Shown: positions 18,571 through 27,138, counted from the first letter of the stretch. The stretch is 64,000 nucleotides of DNA from Robertmurraya andreesenii (GCF_030813005.1 NZ_JAUSTU010000001.1:186001-250000); one strand, 5' to 3'. The notes: a model not told the origin generated them from the letters alone. Made by a program: numbers and translations.

Positions 18571-18590
18571 TGTATAATAATTAATATACA
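18571..18590 (+). promoter_or_regulatory. 20-bp operator-like palindrome over the spx -10 box
   Basis: TGTATAATAATTAATATACA is palindromic except at positions 7 and 14 and covers a TATAAT (18573-18578) about 105 nt before spx. B. subtilis spx has a promoter repressed by PerR and YodB. The core resembles a PerR box, but the exact regulator is an inference. Confidence 0.5.
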
Positions 18591-18683
18591 TTACTTGTTT
18601 AAAGTTATTTTAATTTAAGTGATTTTTGATAAACATGGTTAATATATATTTTTGTATCTTGAATTTAAGGAGTGTGAATTGAT

Positions 18684-19079
18684 TTGGTTACTTTATACAC
18701 TTCACCTAGTTGCACATCTTGCCGCAAAGCGAAGATTTGGCTTGAAGAGCATGAAATACCTTATCAAGAGCGTAATGTTTTTTCTGATCCTTTAACAGTA
18801 GAGGAAATTAAGGAAATTCTTCGAATGACTGAGGACGGAACAGATGAGATCATTTCAACAAGATCTAAGACCTTTCAGAAACTGAATGTGAATCTTGAAA
18901 CGATGCCGCTCCAGGATTTGCTTGTGCTTATTAAGGACAATCCCGGTTTGCTACGTCGTCCAATTATTATTGATGAAAAGCGCCTTCAGGTGGGTTATAA
19001 CGAGGATGAAATCCGCCGTTTCCTTCCAAGAAAGGTACGTACATTCCAGCTTCAAGAAGCGAGACGTCTTGTAAACTAA
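18684..19079 (+). CDS. spx: redox-sensing global regulator Spx
   Basis: This 131-aa ArsC-family protein binds the RNA polymerase alpha C-terminal domain and redirects transcription during disulfide stress. It has the CXXC switch (CTSC, residues 10-13) and the conserved LLRRPIIIDEKRLQVGYNED segment. It is nearly identical to B. subtilis Spx. A TTG start is inferred from alignment (M-V-T-L-Y-T), with AAGGAG 11 nt upstream. Its proteolysis adaptor gene spxH is in this window too. Confidence 0.97.
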   Translation: MVTLYTSPSCTSCRKAKIWLEEHEIPYQERNVFSDPLTVEEIKEILRMTEDGTDEIISTRSKTFQKLNVNLETMPLQDLLVLIKDNPGLLRRPIIIDEKRLQVGYNEDEIRRFLPRKVRTFQLQEARRLVN

Positions 19080-19083
19080 TGGG

Positions 19084-19116
19084 AAAACCTTCGATCCTTT
19101 GTATCGGGGGTTTTTT
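19084..19116 (+). terminator. terminator of spx
   Basis: A 12-bp stem (19084-19095 with 19103-19114), containing two wobble pairs, runs into a T tract. Confidence 0.8.
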
Positions 19117-19463
19117 GTATTTATGGAACTTCCGAACTTGAAAAGCCCACTTCTTCAGGTGTGGGAGTATCAGGGAGAAATAATTTGTGAGTAGGAATGT
19201 TTTTTGATAAGATACTACAAATAAGATTTTGCACGAGCTTTTTTGTGTTGAGTAGGCATATAATGGTTTTTAAGAAACCGTGTTATTTTATTTCCCTTTA
19301 TCTCCTTTTTATCATAAAATAAGAGTACAAGGTAATAACACTTTTTATTATTATAGTGCTTTACATCCTTCTATGTGATTAAAAGTAATGGGTAAAGGTA
19401 CATGTATTTTGCATGGGGGTATTTATTCCCTTCCAAATAATGCAAGAAGGGAGAGGTTACTTG
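19117..19463. other. intergenic region upstream of mecA
   Basis: No gene is seen. Around 19135-19190 a short frame (reading EKPTSSGVGVSGRNNL) with a CCCAC/GTGGG hairpin resembles the 3' end of IS200/IS605-type tnpB genes and could be a degraded insertion-sequence relic. The evidence is weak. The rest is AT-rich leader sequence. Confidence 0.3.
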
Positions 19464-20126
19464 ATGGATATTGAACGGATCAATGAACATACGGTAAAGT
19501 TTTACATTTCATATGTCGATATAGAAGAGCGGGGCTTTGACCGCGAGGAAATCTGGTACAACCGGGAGCGAAGTGAAGAGCTATTTTGGGAAATGATGGA
19601 TGAAGTTCATCAGGAGGAGGAATTTATCCTAGAAGGACCTCTTTGGATTCAAGTACAAGCTTTGGATAAAGGGCTGGAGATCCTTGTGACAAGAGCACAA
19701 ATTTCCAAGGATGGACAGAAGTTCGAGCTGCCAATTCCAGATGAAAAGCTAAAGGATTTACCTGTGGACGACAGAATAGAAGAACTGTTGGATCAACATT
19801 TTAATCCAAAAGATGGTGAAGAAATTGCTCCTGAAGGAACATTGGAATTCTTAATCGCTTTTAACGATTTTGAGGACTTAATATCGCTATCGAATCGTAA
19901 TATTCTTGATTCATTGGTGACTAAGCTATATTCCTTTGAAAATAACTATTATTTATATGTGGAATTCCCTGAGGAAGAATTTGATGAAGATGAAATCGAT
20001 GATTGCCTAAGTATTCTGCTTGAATACGGAGCTGAAACACAGGTAACCATCCATCGTGTGGAAGAATACGGGCATCTCATTATTTCTGAACATGTCTTTT
20101 CAGAGTTGAGGAAATATTTTCATTAA
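19464..20126 (+). CDS. mecA: ClpC adaptor protein MecA
   Basis: The 220-aa adaptor targets ComK and other substrates to the ClpCP protease and is needed for ClpC oligomerisation. The N-terminal substrate-binding part (MDIERINEHTVKFYISYVDI...) and the acidic C-terminal ClpC-binding part (from about residue 130, YSFENNYYLYVEFPEEEFDEDE) match B. subtilis MecA. The ATG at 19464 is chosen over an upstream ATG at 19413 because of alignment and GAAGGGAGAGG at 19446-19456. The linker between domains is a little shorter or diverged. Confidence 0.95.
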   Translation: MDIERINEHTVKFYISYVDIEERGFDREEIWYNRERSEELFWEMMDEVHQEEEFILEGPLWIQVQALDKGLEILVTRAQISKDGQKFELPIPDEKLKDLPVDDRIEELLDQHFNPKDGEEIAPEGTLEFLIAFNDFEDLISLSNRNILDSLVTKLYSFENNYYLYVEFPEEEFDEDEIDDCLSILLEYGAETQVTIHRVEEYGHLIISEHVFSELRKYFH

Positions 20127-20173
20127 CAATGATTTTTTCAAAAATATGTCCGATTTACGTAACAATGCCTTAT

Positions 20174-20210
20174 AAAAATACCGATTTCATTGATGAAATC
20201 GGTATTTTTT
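20174..20210 (+). terminator. terminator of mecA
   Basis: A perfect 16-bp stem (20174-20189 with 20194-20209) closes a TTGA loop. T residues follow. Confidence 0.9.
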
Positions 20211-20293
20211 AATAAGATCAATAGGGTTAAGTTCTTGTACTCTGAACAGTGCTTAGCTCCTGCGCTTTTCTAATGAACCGAGGTGATGATCGC

Positions 20294-21805
20294 TTGAAGA
20301 ATACAGTGAGAGTCCTTTTATTTATTGGTATATTAGCTGTGCTTTATTATTTGCTTGGAGATTATATTAAAGGCGGTTTATTGGGCTATATAAGCATTAT
20401 CACTACTTTGTCCGTCATCTTTATTGGGTTTATTATCTTCCTGGAAAATCGCCATCCCACTCAAACCCTAACCTGGTTGGTGGTGCTGGGGAGCTTTCCT
20501 CTTGTTGGTTTTATTTTCTATTTACTATTTGGACGGAACTATCGCAGAGAAAAGATGTTTAGGAAAAAATACATATTCGATAAACAAGCTTTCCTTCAAA
20601 TTGAAGGGGATGTGGATTATCCAAGTGTTGAGCGAATTGAGGAAATGGATCCTGACCAGCGCAAGCTTTTTCACCTTGCCCATAAGCTGGGAAACAGTCC
20701 CATTTCCTTTCGAACGGAGACCAAGGTATTGAACAATGGTGACGAAACGTTCATGGAAATCATACATGCCCTAAAGGAGGCAACACATCATATTCACATT
20801 GAGTACTACATTGTTCGCAGTGATAAATTAGGTAACAAAATTAAGGATATCCTTATTACGAAAGCGAAGGAGGGTGTCAAAGTTCGATTCCTCTATGATG
20901 CTGTAGGTTCATGGATGCTTTCAAAGAAATATATCCGGGAAATGCGTGAAGCAGGGATTGAGATTATCCCGTTCGGCCCAGTAAGGCTTCCTTTCCTAAA
21001 TAGTAAATTTAATTTTCGCAACCACCGAAAAATCATTGTCATCGATGGAAGCATTGGCTTTGTCGGGGGTCTAAACATTGGTGATGAATATTTGGGACGC
21101 AATGAGCACTTTGGCCATTGGAGGGACACACATCTATGGTTAAAAGGAGAGGCTGTCCGTACATTGCAGCTGATTTTTCTCCAGGATTGGTATTACATGA
21201 CAAATCAAGGTTTGCTTACTGCGGAATATCTCTCACCCGTACAAATGGAAAATAGTCGTGAGGGCGTGCAGCTGATTGCTGGAGGGCCTGATAATGAATG
21301 GAGTGTGATAAAAAGTATTTTCTTTTCGATGATCACCTCCGCAAAGATGTCGGTTTGGATTGCCTCCCCATACTTCATTCCAGATGAGGATATCTTTAGT
21401 GCTTTGAAAATTGCAGCCCTGAGTGGAATTGATGTAAGGCTTCTTGTTCCGAGTAAGCCAGACAAACGGATCGTGTTTCATGCCTCTCGCTCCTATTTTC
21501 CTGATCTGCTTGAAGCAGGAGTAAAAATCTATGCCTACAAAAAAGGGTTTATGCATAGTAAAATTATTATTGTCGATGACACCCTAGCGTCGATTGGAAC
21601 CTCCAATATGGATATGCGTAGCTTCCACTTGAATTTTGAAGTAAATGCGTTTCTCTATAATACGAGGAGCACGGACAAGCTTGTAAGAGAATTCATCCAT
21701 GACCTAAAAGATTCAGAGGAGCTTCGTCTAGAGGATTTCAAAAAGCGCCATCTTGGATATCGACTCATGGAATCATTATCACGGCTTCTCTCCCCGTTCT
21801 TATAG
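20294..21805 (+). CDS. cls: cardiolipin synthase
   Basis: This 503-aa membrane enzyme makes cardiolipin from two phosphatidylglycerol molecules. Two N-terminal membrane helices precede two phospholipase D HKD motifs, HRKIIVIDG (about residue 240) and MHSKIIIVDD (about residue 420). GAGGTGAT at 20280-20287 lies 6-8 nt before a TTG at 20294, which gives a length typical of the family. An in-frame ATG at 20273 is the alternative but lacks a ribosome site. The gene lies in the mecA-coiA interval, a location common in Bacillaceae though not in B. subtilis. Confidence 0.93.
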   Translation: MKNTVRVLLFIGILAVLYYLLGDYIKGGLLGYISIITTLSVIFIGFIIFLENRHPTQTLTWLVVLGSFPLVGFIFYLLFGRNYRREKMFRKKYIFDKQAFLQIEGDVDYPSVERIEEMDPDQRKLFHLAHKLGNSPISFRTETKVLNNGDETFMEIIHALKEATHHIHIEYYIVRSDKLGNKIKDILITKAKEGVKVRFLYDAVGSWMLSKKYIREMREAGIEIIPFGPVRLPFLNSKFNFRNHRKIIVIDGSIGFVGGLNIGDEYLGRNEHFGHWRDTHLWLKGEAVRTLQLIFLQDWYYMTNQGLLTAEYLSPVQMENSREGVQLIAGGPDNEWSVIKSIFFSMITSAKMSVWIASPYFIPDEDIFSALKIAALSGIDVRLLVPSKPDKRIVFHASRSYFPDLLEAGVKIYAYKKGFMHSKIIIVDDTLASIGTSNMDMRSFHLNFEVNAFLYNTRSTDKLVREFIHDLKDSEELRLEDFKKRHLGYRLMESLSRLLSPFL

Positions 21806-21833
21806 AATCCTGAAGTTTCAGGGTTCTTTTTTC
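21804..21833 (+). terminator. terminator of cls
   Basis: AGAATCCTGA at 21804-21813 pairs with TCAGGGTTCT at 21818-21827, followed by T residues. It begins inside the stop codon. Confidence 0.75.
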
Positions 21834-21888
21834 AAAAAAGGATTTACTACACGTTTGGAGAATAGTTAAGAAGAAAGGAGAGGATGAT

Positions 21889-23088
21889 TTGTTAACGGCA
21901 AAATTAAGAAATGGTGAGGTTATTTCTCTAATAGACAATTACAGTCGGAGTCAGCTTCAAGAGCTCAGAAACAAGGAAAGCTTCTACTGCAGAACCTGCT
22001 CCGCAAAAGTGATTCTAAAGCTAGGTACGAAGAAAATCTTTCATTTTGCCCATGAATCCGGGACAGAATGTACCGAATATTATGAGCGTGAGTCAGAATA
22101 CCATATGACGGGAAAAATTCACTTGTATGAGTGGCTCAAGAGTAAGCATGTAAATCCCGAATTAGAATACTACTTCCCCACAATCAAACAGCGAGCCGAT
22201 ATTGTCTTTATTTTTGAGGGAAAAACCTACTGTATCGAGTTCCAATGCTCGACGATTTCAGAAGAGACTTTCAAAAAGCGGACAGAGGGCTATCTGAAAT
22301 TATCTCATATCCCCATTTGGATCTTGGGTGGCAAGAATATCAATCGCTTAGGGCCCCACAAAACAACCCTCTCAAGCTTCCACTATCTTTTCCTAAGAGA
22401 AAGCTCAGCAGGCTTAGGCTATCTTCTTTCCTATTGCCCACAAGCCCATCAGTTTATTTCATTAGAATCAATTATTCCAGTATCGGTGAAAAAGGCATAC
22501 TGCCGCTTTTCTCTAAAACCTCCACATGCTCTAGCGATTCAAGATATAGTAGAGCCGAATATTAGCCTGTTAAAGAACTTGGATGATTGGCGAACGGATC
22601 TTTCTCGATTTAAGACTACCTTTTTAACTAATGCAAACCCCATTACAGACCCATTTCTCAATGAATTATACTGCTGCTCCCTCAATCCATATCTTATTCC
22701 ACCCTTTGTAGGAATTCCCTTAAGAATGAATTACGCAATAGAGACGCCTCCATTTGTATGGCAAGCCTATATTTTTCTCGATCATATCTTCGGACAGAAG
22801 GAAGGAACGGAGGTTCACTTTCATCATGTGTATGTAGAGTTCCTAAGAAGGGTGAAAAGACTCGAAATCCAGATACGCAATCTGCCTTGCCTTAAAAGAA
22901 ATCCATTGCCATTTGCCATTGAGGAATATTTAGCGGTTTTAACAAAGGTAGGTGTTCTAAAAAAAATGAAAAATAAGAAGTATTTAATCGATAAATCAAT
23001 TAAAATTGCAAACAATATCGAGGAATGGCAGCAGCAGGAAATCGCTTGTTATGAGAAAATATTTGGAGGATTTCGCATATTAAGATAA
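21889..23088 (+). CDS. coiA: competence protein CoiA
   Basis: The 399-aa CoiA-family protein is needed for DNA uptake and recombination in transformation. The N terminus has a CXXC zinc-knuckle-like pair (CRTCSAK) and a nuclease-like core with HEWLK-type and ADIVFIFEGKTYCIEFQCS segments (conserved Asp, Glu and Gln of the endonuclease fold, residues about 100-122). TTG start at 21889 with AAAGGAGAGG upstream. In B. subtilis coiA also precedes pepF. Confidence 0.9.
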   Translation: MLTAKLRNGEVISLIDNYSRSQLQELRNKESFYCRTCSAKVILKLGTKKIFHFAHESGTECTEYYERESEYHMTGKIHLYEWLKSKHVNPELEYYFPTIKQRADIVFIFEGKTYCIEFQCSTISEETFKKRTEGYLKLSHIPIWILGGKNINRLGPHKTTLSSFHYLFLRESSAGLGYLLSYCPQAHQFISLESIIPVSVKKAYCRFSLKPPHALAIQDIVEPNISLLKNLDDWRTDLSRFKTTFLTNANPITDPFLNELYCCSLNPYLIPPFVGIPLRMNYAIETPPFVWQAYIFLDHIFGQKEGTEVHFHHVYVEFLRRVKRLEIQIRNLPCLKRNPLPFAIEEYLAVLTKVGVLKKMKNKKYLIDKSIKIANNIEEWQQQEIACYEKIFGGFRILR

Positions 23089-23141
23089 AATAAGGTAGTA
23101 ATGTATTTTTCGCATATCGAAATAAATAAGGAGGATTACCT

Positions 23142-24959
23142 ATGGGAAATGAAACAGCAGTAAAGAAACTTCCAACTAGAAGTGAAATAAAAGTAGAGGA
23201 TACGTGGAGACTTGAAGATATTTTTCCTACTGATGAGGAGTGGGATAAGGAATTCCAAGCGGTCAAAGACTTACTTCCTGGAATTTCTGAATACCAAGGA
23301 AAACTAGCGGACAGCGCTGATGTTTTATATGAAGCACTGCAAAAGCAAGACCAGATACTAGAGCGTATCGGGAAGCTCTATACATATGCTCATATGCGCT
23401 ATGATCAGGATACAACCAATTCCTTCTATCAGGGGTTGGACGCACGAATTAAATCCTTGTATTCCCAAGTAGCAAGCTCCTTAGCGTATATCGTTCCAGA
23501 AATTTTATCCATTGATGAAGAAAAGGTCAAATCCTTCTTAAATGAAAAAGAAGAGTTAAAACTGTATGAGCATGCATTAGAAGAAATCAACCTGCAGCGT
23601 CCATATGTGCTATCTGCTGAGCAGGAGGCCTTATTAGCGGAAGCCTCAGAGGTTATGAATTCTTCAAGCAATACATTTGGGATGCTAAACAATGCAGACC
23701 TTGAATTCCCTAGCATTAAGGATGAGAATGGGGAGGAAGTCGAGGTCACCCACGGACGCTATATTCGCTTCCTTGAAAGCACAGACCGACGTGTTCGTGA
23801 GGATGCATTCAAGGCTGTGTACGGAACCTATGGCAAATTCACCAATACGTTCTCGAGCACATTAAGCGGACAGGTGAAACAGGATAATTTTAACGCAAAG
23901 GTTCGCAATTACGATTCTGCAAGGCATGCGGCTTTATCAGCGAACAATATTCCTGAGACTGTCTATGAGAATCTTGTGAATACGATTAATGAGCATCTTC
24001 CATTGCTGCACCGTTATATTAAGCTTAGAAAGAAGGTTCTCGGGCTTGATGAACTTCATATGTACGATTTGTTCACGCCCCTTGTTCCAGATGTGAAGAT
24101 GGAGGTTACTTACGATGAAGCGAAGCACATCATTCTAAAAGGGCTTGCACCACTTGGTGAGGACTACTTAAATGTTCTGAAGGAGGGCTTCGAAAATCGT
24201 TGGGTGGACGTTCATGAAAATAAAGGAAAGCGATCCGGTGCTTATTCCTCTGGCTCCTATGGGACAAACCCATATATCCTAATGAACTGGCAGGATAATG
24301 TGAATAATCTCTTTACATTGGCACATGAATTTGGTCATTCTGTTCATAGCTATTACACAAGGAAAACTCAGCCTTTCCCATATGGTGACTATTCTATTTT
24401 TGTGGCAGAGGTGGCATCAACCTGTAATGAAGCATTGCTCAACGATTATCTTCTCAAGACCATTGATGATGAGAAGAAGAGATTATATTTGTTGAATCAT
24501 TATTTAGAGGGCTTCAGAGGTACGGTCTTCCGTCAAACGATGTTTGCAGAGTTTGAGCACTTAATTCATCAGAAGGCGCAAAATCATGAGGCATTGACTG
24601 CCGAATTATTCACGAAGGAATATTACGATTTGAATGTGAAATATTTTGGTAAAGAAAATATGGTCATTGACGAGGAAATCGGCTTAGAATGGGCGAGAAT
24701 TCCTCACTTCTACTATAATTACTATGTGTACCAGTATGCGACTGGTTTCAGTGCTGCGACGGCATTAAGCAAGCAGATATTAGAAGAGGGACAGCCAGCG
24801 GTGGAGCGCTATCTTGAGTTCTTGAAGTCAGGAAGCTCCGATTATCCGATTGAGGTCTTGAAAAAGGCAGGAGTGGACATGACAAGCTCTAAGCCAATTG
24901 CTGATGCTTGCAAGGTGTTTGAAGAAAGACTGAACGAGATGGAAAGCTTATTGTCTTAA
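23142..24959 (+). CDS. pepF: oligoendopeptidase F
   Basis: This 605-aa cytoplasmic M3-family zinc metallopeptidase degrades short peptides, including those brought in by Opp/App, and in B. subtilis overproduction inhibits sporulation initiation. The active site HEFGH (His395-His399) with a downstream Glu in the E-V-A-S-T segment is intact. AAGGAGG precedes the ATG. It follows coiA after 53 nt and probably shares its transcript. Confidence 0.96.
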   Translation: MGNETAVKKLPTRSEIKVEDTWRLEDIFPTDEEWDKEFQAVKDLLPGISEYQGKLADSADVLYEALQKQDQILERIGKLYTYAHMRYDQDTTNSFYQGLDARIKSLYSQVASSLAYIVPEILSIDEEKVKSFLNEKEELKLYEHALEEINLQRPYVLSAEQEALLAEASEVMNSSSNTFGMLNNADLEFPSIKDENGEEVEVTHGRYIRFLESTDRRVREDAFKAVYGTYGKFTNTFSSTLSGQVKQDNFNAKVRNYDSARHAALSANNIPETVYENLVNTINEHLPLLHRYIKLRKKVLGLDELHMYDLFTPLVPDVKMEVTYDEAKHIILKGLAPLGEDYLNVLKEGFENRWVDVHENKGKRSGAYSSGSYGTNPYILMNWQDNVNNLFTLAHEFGHSVHSYYTRKTQPFPYGDYSIFVAEVASTCNEALLNDYLLKTIDDEKKRLYLLNHYLEGFRGTVFRQTMFAEFEHLIHQKAQNHEALTAELFTKEYYDLNVKYFGKENMVIDEEIGLEWARIPHFYYNYYVYQYATGFSAATALSKQILEEGQPAVERYLEFLKSGSSDYPIEVLKKAGVDMTSSKPIADACKVFEERLNEMESLLS

Positions 24960-24967
24960 TTAACGGG

Positions 24968-24991
24968 GGAGATGCGAAAGCATCTCCTTTT
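24968..24991 (+). terminator. terminator of pepF
   Basis: GGAGATGC at 24968-24975, a GAAA tetraloop, GCATCTCC at 24980-24987 and TTTT form a compact terminator. Confidence 0.85.
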
Positions 24992-24997
24992 GGCGTT

Positions 24998-25090
24998 TGA
25001 CCGATATGTTGTGCGATTTGACCGATATCTTGAAAAAATGACCGATATATCCTTTTTTTTTACCGATATATCCCAAAGAATGACCGATAT
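24998..25090. repeat. five TGACCGATAT direct repeats at 20-21 bp spacing
   Basis: Copies begin at 24998, 25019, 25039, 25060 (first base T, second base A lost) and 25081. The core TGACCGATAT is often followed by ATC. Spacing of about two helical turns puts all copies on one DNA face. The period also equals seven codons, so an open frame reads repeated T-D-I-S or F-D-R-Y, but it has no credible start. The copies lie between the pepF terminator and the stop of the 57-aa minus-strand gene. Confidence 0.8.
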
Positions 25091-25107
25091 CCCAAAACTT
25101 GCTGAAG

Positions 25108-25281
25108 CTAGAACCCTCTAAATCGGTTGCGATCATTTAAATAATGGACAAAAATGAGGATTGCAAGGAATAATAAGGGGGAAGTGATGAAAATTGAAAC
25201 TAAATGCATGAGCCCAAGTAGGTTAAAGAGAAAGGTAATGATGATGAAGAGCAGCATCAGCCCAATTGGTAGTTTTTTCAT
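25108..25281 (-). CDS. 57-aa membrane protein, hypothetical
   Basis: This small gene is supported by a textbook ribosome site (AGGAGGATGAGC directly before the ATG) and by its strongly hydrophobic product. It has two membrane helices (about residues 4-24 and 27-47) joined by a short LMHLV loop, and a basic C-terminal tail (NDRNRFRGF). I do not recognise the family. It is transcribed away from spxH on the same strand. Its 3' end reaches the TGACCGATAT repeats and no separate terminator is apparent. Confidence 0.75.
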   Translation of the reverse strand: MKKLPIGLMLLFIIITFLFNLLGLMHLVSIFITSPLLFLAILIFVHYLNDRNRFRGF

Positions 25282-25426
25282 TGCTCATCCTCCTAGTCGA
25301 ATATATTAGGCTAGTATCATCATATTCAATTGTGGAAAGGGTCATTCCCTGATTAGAATTTGACAATATTGTGAAATCAGGCACATACCAGTTGTCAGAT
25401 ATCTGAAAGCATGATATATTTATATC

Positions 25427-25544
25427 GTGAAGTTAATCACAAGCAAACATACCCCTTTGTTTGACCGTGAAAAATTTCTCCCATCCCCTTTGTTCGTATT
25501 ATAGAAAAAGGCCATGCAAACAGACAGGTTTGCATGGCCTTTTT
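25427..25544 (+). ncRNA. candidate small RNA
   Basis: TTGTCA at 25392-25397 and TATATT at 25415-25420 with a 17-bp spacer form a plausible promoter with no plus-strand gene after it. About 85 nt later comes a 17-bp perfect terminator stem with a T tract. The predicted RNA of about 118 nt also contains a CAAACA/TGTTTG hairpin. It matches no RNA family I know. Confidence 0.35.
25505..25544. terminator. strong bidirectional terminator hairpin
   Basis: A 17-bp perfect stem (25505-25521 with 25528-25544) is flanked by A5 and T5. In the minus direction it would end transcripts coming from spxH, and in the plus direction the candidate small RNA. Confidence 0.85.
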
Positions 25545-25680
25545 CATTATGCTCATATCTCAAGCATTAATCCGTTCGAAAACAACCCTCATTTAAAAGG
25601 AGAGGGCAGAATGACTGCCCTTCAAGATTTTTCAAGCGGGTTCGACCACTGCGGACTTAATTGTCCGCAAACGGCCACCC

Positions 25681-26553
25681 CTACCTCTCGTTATAACGCC
25701 AGAATACTCCGTATTTTGCTGGAAGCTGTTCTACCAATTGTTTGAGCTGTAGCTTTTTCATTTCTCTTTCCACTTCACTAACCGACATATTGTATACAAC
25801 GGAAATTTCCTTGGAAGCGACAAGCTTAAAATATTTCAAAAAAGCCTCAATCGAAGGTGGAATTGCTTTTTCAGGAATGAAGGGAAGCATTTCCGTTAAT
25901 ATTTGCTCATACACCTCGTATGGATACATCCCAGTGATCTTAATTCCTTCCTCCTCAATATTTTCATTAAAGAAAACAAGGGTAGGAATTTCCTGGACCT
26001 CCATTTCCGATGTAATCTTTAAATCACATTGAAAGGCTTTGGCCGCACTATCGGAATGAATGTCAGAAATGAATTCCTCCACGTCTAGTCCTGCTTCCTT
26101 TGCACATTCTTTCAATACGGTGAGTTCGGAAATATTCTGCTTATCGAGAAAGAGCATTTCCTGTATTTTGCGTAGAAAACGGATGCCCGCTCTTCTTCCC
26201 TGTAGTTCCGCAGCCTTAATAGCGACAGACACAATATGGGGGGAGGAGATAGGGTTCTCAAACCAAAGGGAACCGTCACAGGACATGCCTGTGCGTGAAG
26301 CTGTTCTTTCCCATAGTTCAGCAATATTTTCATAATGTTGTTTTTTTGATAGATTGAGCATCGCAATTCTTCCGCTTAAGACATGCTTGAGCGAGAAATA
26401 ACGTCCGTACTCAATTTGCAGCTTTTTTAGAATTGGTTCAAGTGCCCAGCATTCTGGACATAAGGGATCAATGAAAAGATAGATTTCAATCGGCTTTTTC
26501 TCAGAACCATGACAATGATGAGAAGTGGATGTGTTAAAGATTCTTTCACTCAC
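25681..26553 (-). CDS. spxH: Spx proteolysis adaptor SpxH (YjbH)
   Basis: This 290-aa thioredoxin-like (DsbA/FrnE fold) adaptor delivers Spx to ClpXP. The N terminus has a His/Cys-rich zinc-binding stretch (SHHCHG, residues 11-16) and a CPEC redox-type motif (Cys32-Cys35). The C-terminal helical part follows after about residue 210. It starts with GTG overlapping the yjbI stop by 4 nt, so the two are translationally coupled as in B. subtilis. Zinc release under oxidative stress inactivates the adaptor in B. subtilis. Confidence 0.93.
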   Translation of the reverse strand: MSERIFNTSTSHHCHGSEKKPIEIYLFIDPLCPECWALEPILKKLQIEYGRYFSLKHVLSGRIAMLNLSKKQHYENIAELWERTASRTGMSCDGSLWFENPISSPHIVSVAIKAAELQGRRAGIRFLRKIQEMLFLDKQNISELTVLKECAKEAGLDVEEFISDIHSDSAAKAFQCDLKITSEMEVQEIPTLVFFNENIEEEGIKITGMYPYEVYEQILTEMLPFIPEKAIPPSIEAFLKYFKLVASKEISVVYNMSVSEVEREMKKLQLKQLVEQLPAKYGVFWRYNER

Positions 26554-26954
26554 AAGTCTTCACCTTTCATGTCTTCTTTTTCAGGTTGGTTAATCATATG
26601 CTGGGCTGTAAGTACAAGTCGTGAGAAGAATGCTTCTCGAATGGTCTCATCTAGTTCAACCTCGTCCATGGCTTTATTCATACAGGAAAGCCAAGCTCTT
26701 GCTCGTGTTTCAGTGATTTCAAATGGCAAATGACGTGCTCGTAGCATCGGGTGTCCATGTTCCTCTGTGTAAATTGGTGGTCCACCTAAGAACTGAGTCA
26801 TAAATTGCTTTTGCTTCCTTACTGTTTCCGTAAGATCCTCAGGAAAAATAGGGATGAGATCGGGATGCTGATGAACATGGCTATAGAATGTATCGATTAA
26901 TTGATGTAATTTTTCTTCACCTATGGCTTCAAAAGGTGTCATTATTTTCTCCAT
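26550..26954 (-). CDS. yjbI: truncated hemoglobin YjbI (group II)
   Basis: The 134-aa protein has the 2/2 globin fold of group II truncated hemoglobins, with the GGPPIYTEEHGHPMLRARHLPF segment containing the proximal-His region. In B. subtilis it protects against oxidative stress and works near YjbH. An upstream frame extends it to 27035, but the ATG at 26954 follows AAAGGAG and aligns with the family. Confidence 0.92.
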   Translation of the reverse strand: MEKIMTPFEAIGEEKLHQLIDTFYSHVHQHPDLIPIFPEDLTETVRKQKQFMTQFLGGPPIYTEEHGHPMLRARHLPFEITETRARAWLSCMNKAMDEVELDETIREAFFSRLVLTAQHMINQPEKEDMKGEDL

Positions 26955-27006
26955 AGTGAAATCTCCTTTAATTTTGCTCCAAACATGCTTCTGATAATTT
27001 TCCTCT

Positions 27007-27035
27007 ATTTTATCAATGAGGCAAATATATCTCAA
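27007..27035 (-). promoter_or_regulatory. candidate promoter of yjbI-spxH
   Basis: On the minus strand TTGAGA (27030-27035) and TAAAAT (27007-27012) are separated by 17 bp, about 50 nt before the yjbI start. Confidence 0.5.
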
Positions 27036-27100
27036 ACAATTGGCTTAAGATCGGAAGTCAAGAACTAGTTCGTTGTACCTGCTCCCTGGTACTCAATTGC

Positions 27101-27138
27101 AAAAAAACCTGTCTGTTCGGCGTGAACAGACAGGTTTT
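27101..27138 (-). terminator. terminator of yjbK-cwlQ
   Basis: A 15-bp stem (27104-27118 with 27124-27138) closes a 5-nt loop. On the minus strand it is followed by seven T residues. Confidence 0.85.

Larger units (their letters stand above)
18247..18683. other. 437-nt regulatory intergenic region upstream of spx
   Basis: No gene-like frame is present. The stretch contains an ECF-type promoter (18459-18484) and a TATAAT overlapped by a 20-bp near-palindrome (18571-18590), described separately. The remainder is AT-rich with no other element I can support. Confidence 0.6.
25282..25680. other. 399-nt intergenic region between the 57-aa gene and spxH
   Basis: It holds a plus-strand promoter-like pair (25392-25420) and a strong terminator hairpin (25505-25544), together a possible small RNA gene, plus two small hairpins at 25604-25620 and 25650-25669. 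An open frame of 94 codons on the plus strand crosses the terminator stem and is not taken as a gene. Confidence 0.5.

Noticed and set aside
24961..25110. Repeat array as a CRISPR
   Set aside because: Units are 10 bp with 11-bp spacers, too short for CRISPR, and no cas genes are present.
25461..25745. Plus-strand open frame of 94 codons before and into the end of spxH
   Set aside because: It reads straight through a 17-bp terminator stem and overlaps spxH; no ribosome site.
27067..27082. 16-nt identity (GTTCGTTGTACCTGCT) with the 3' part of appD
   Set aside because: A single match of this length within a 64-kb window is expected by chance; flanks do not align.
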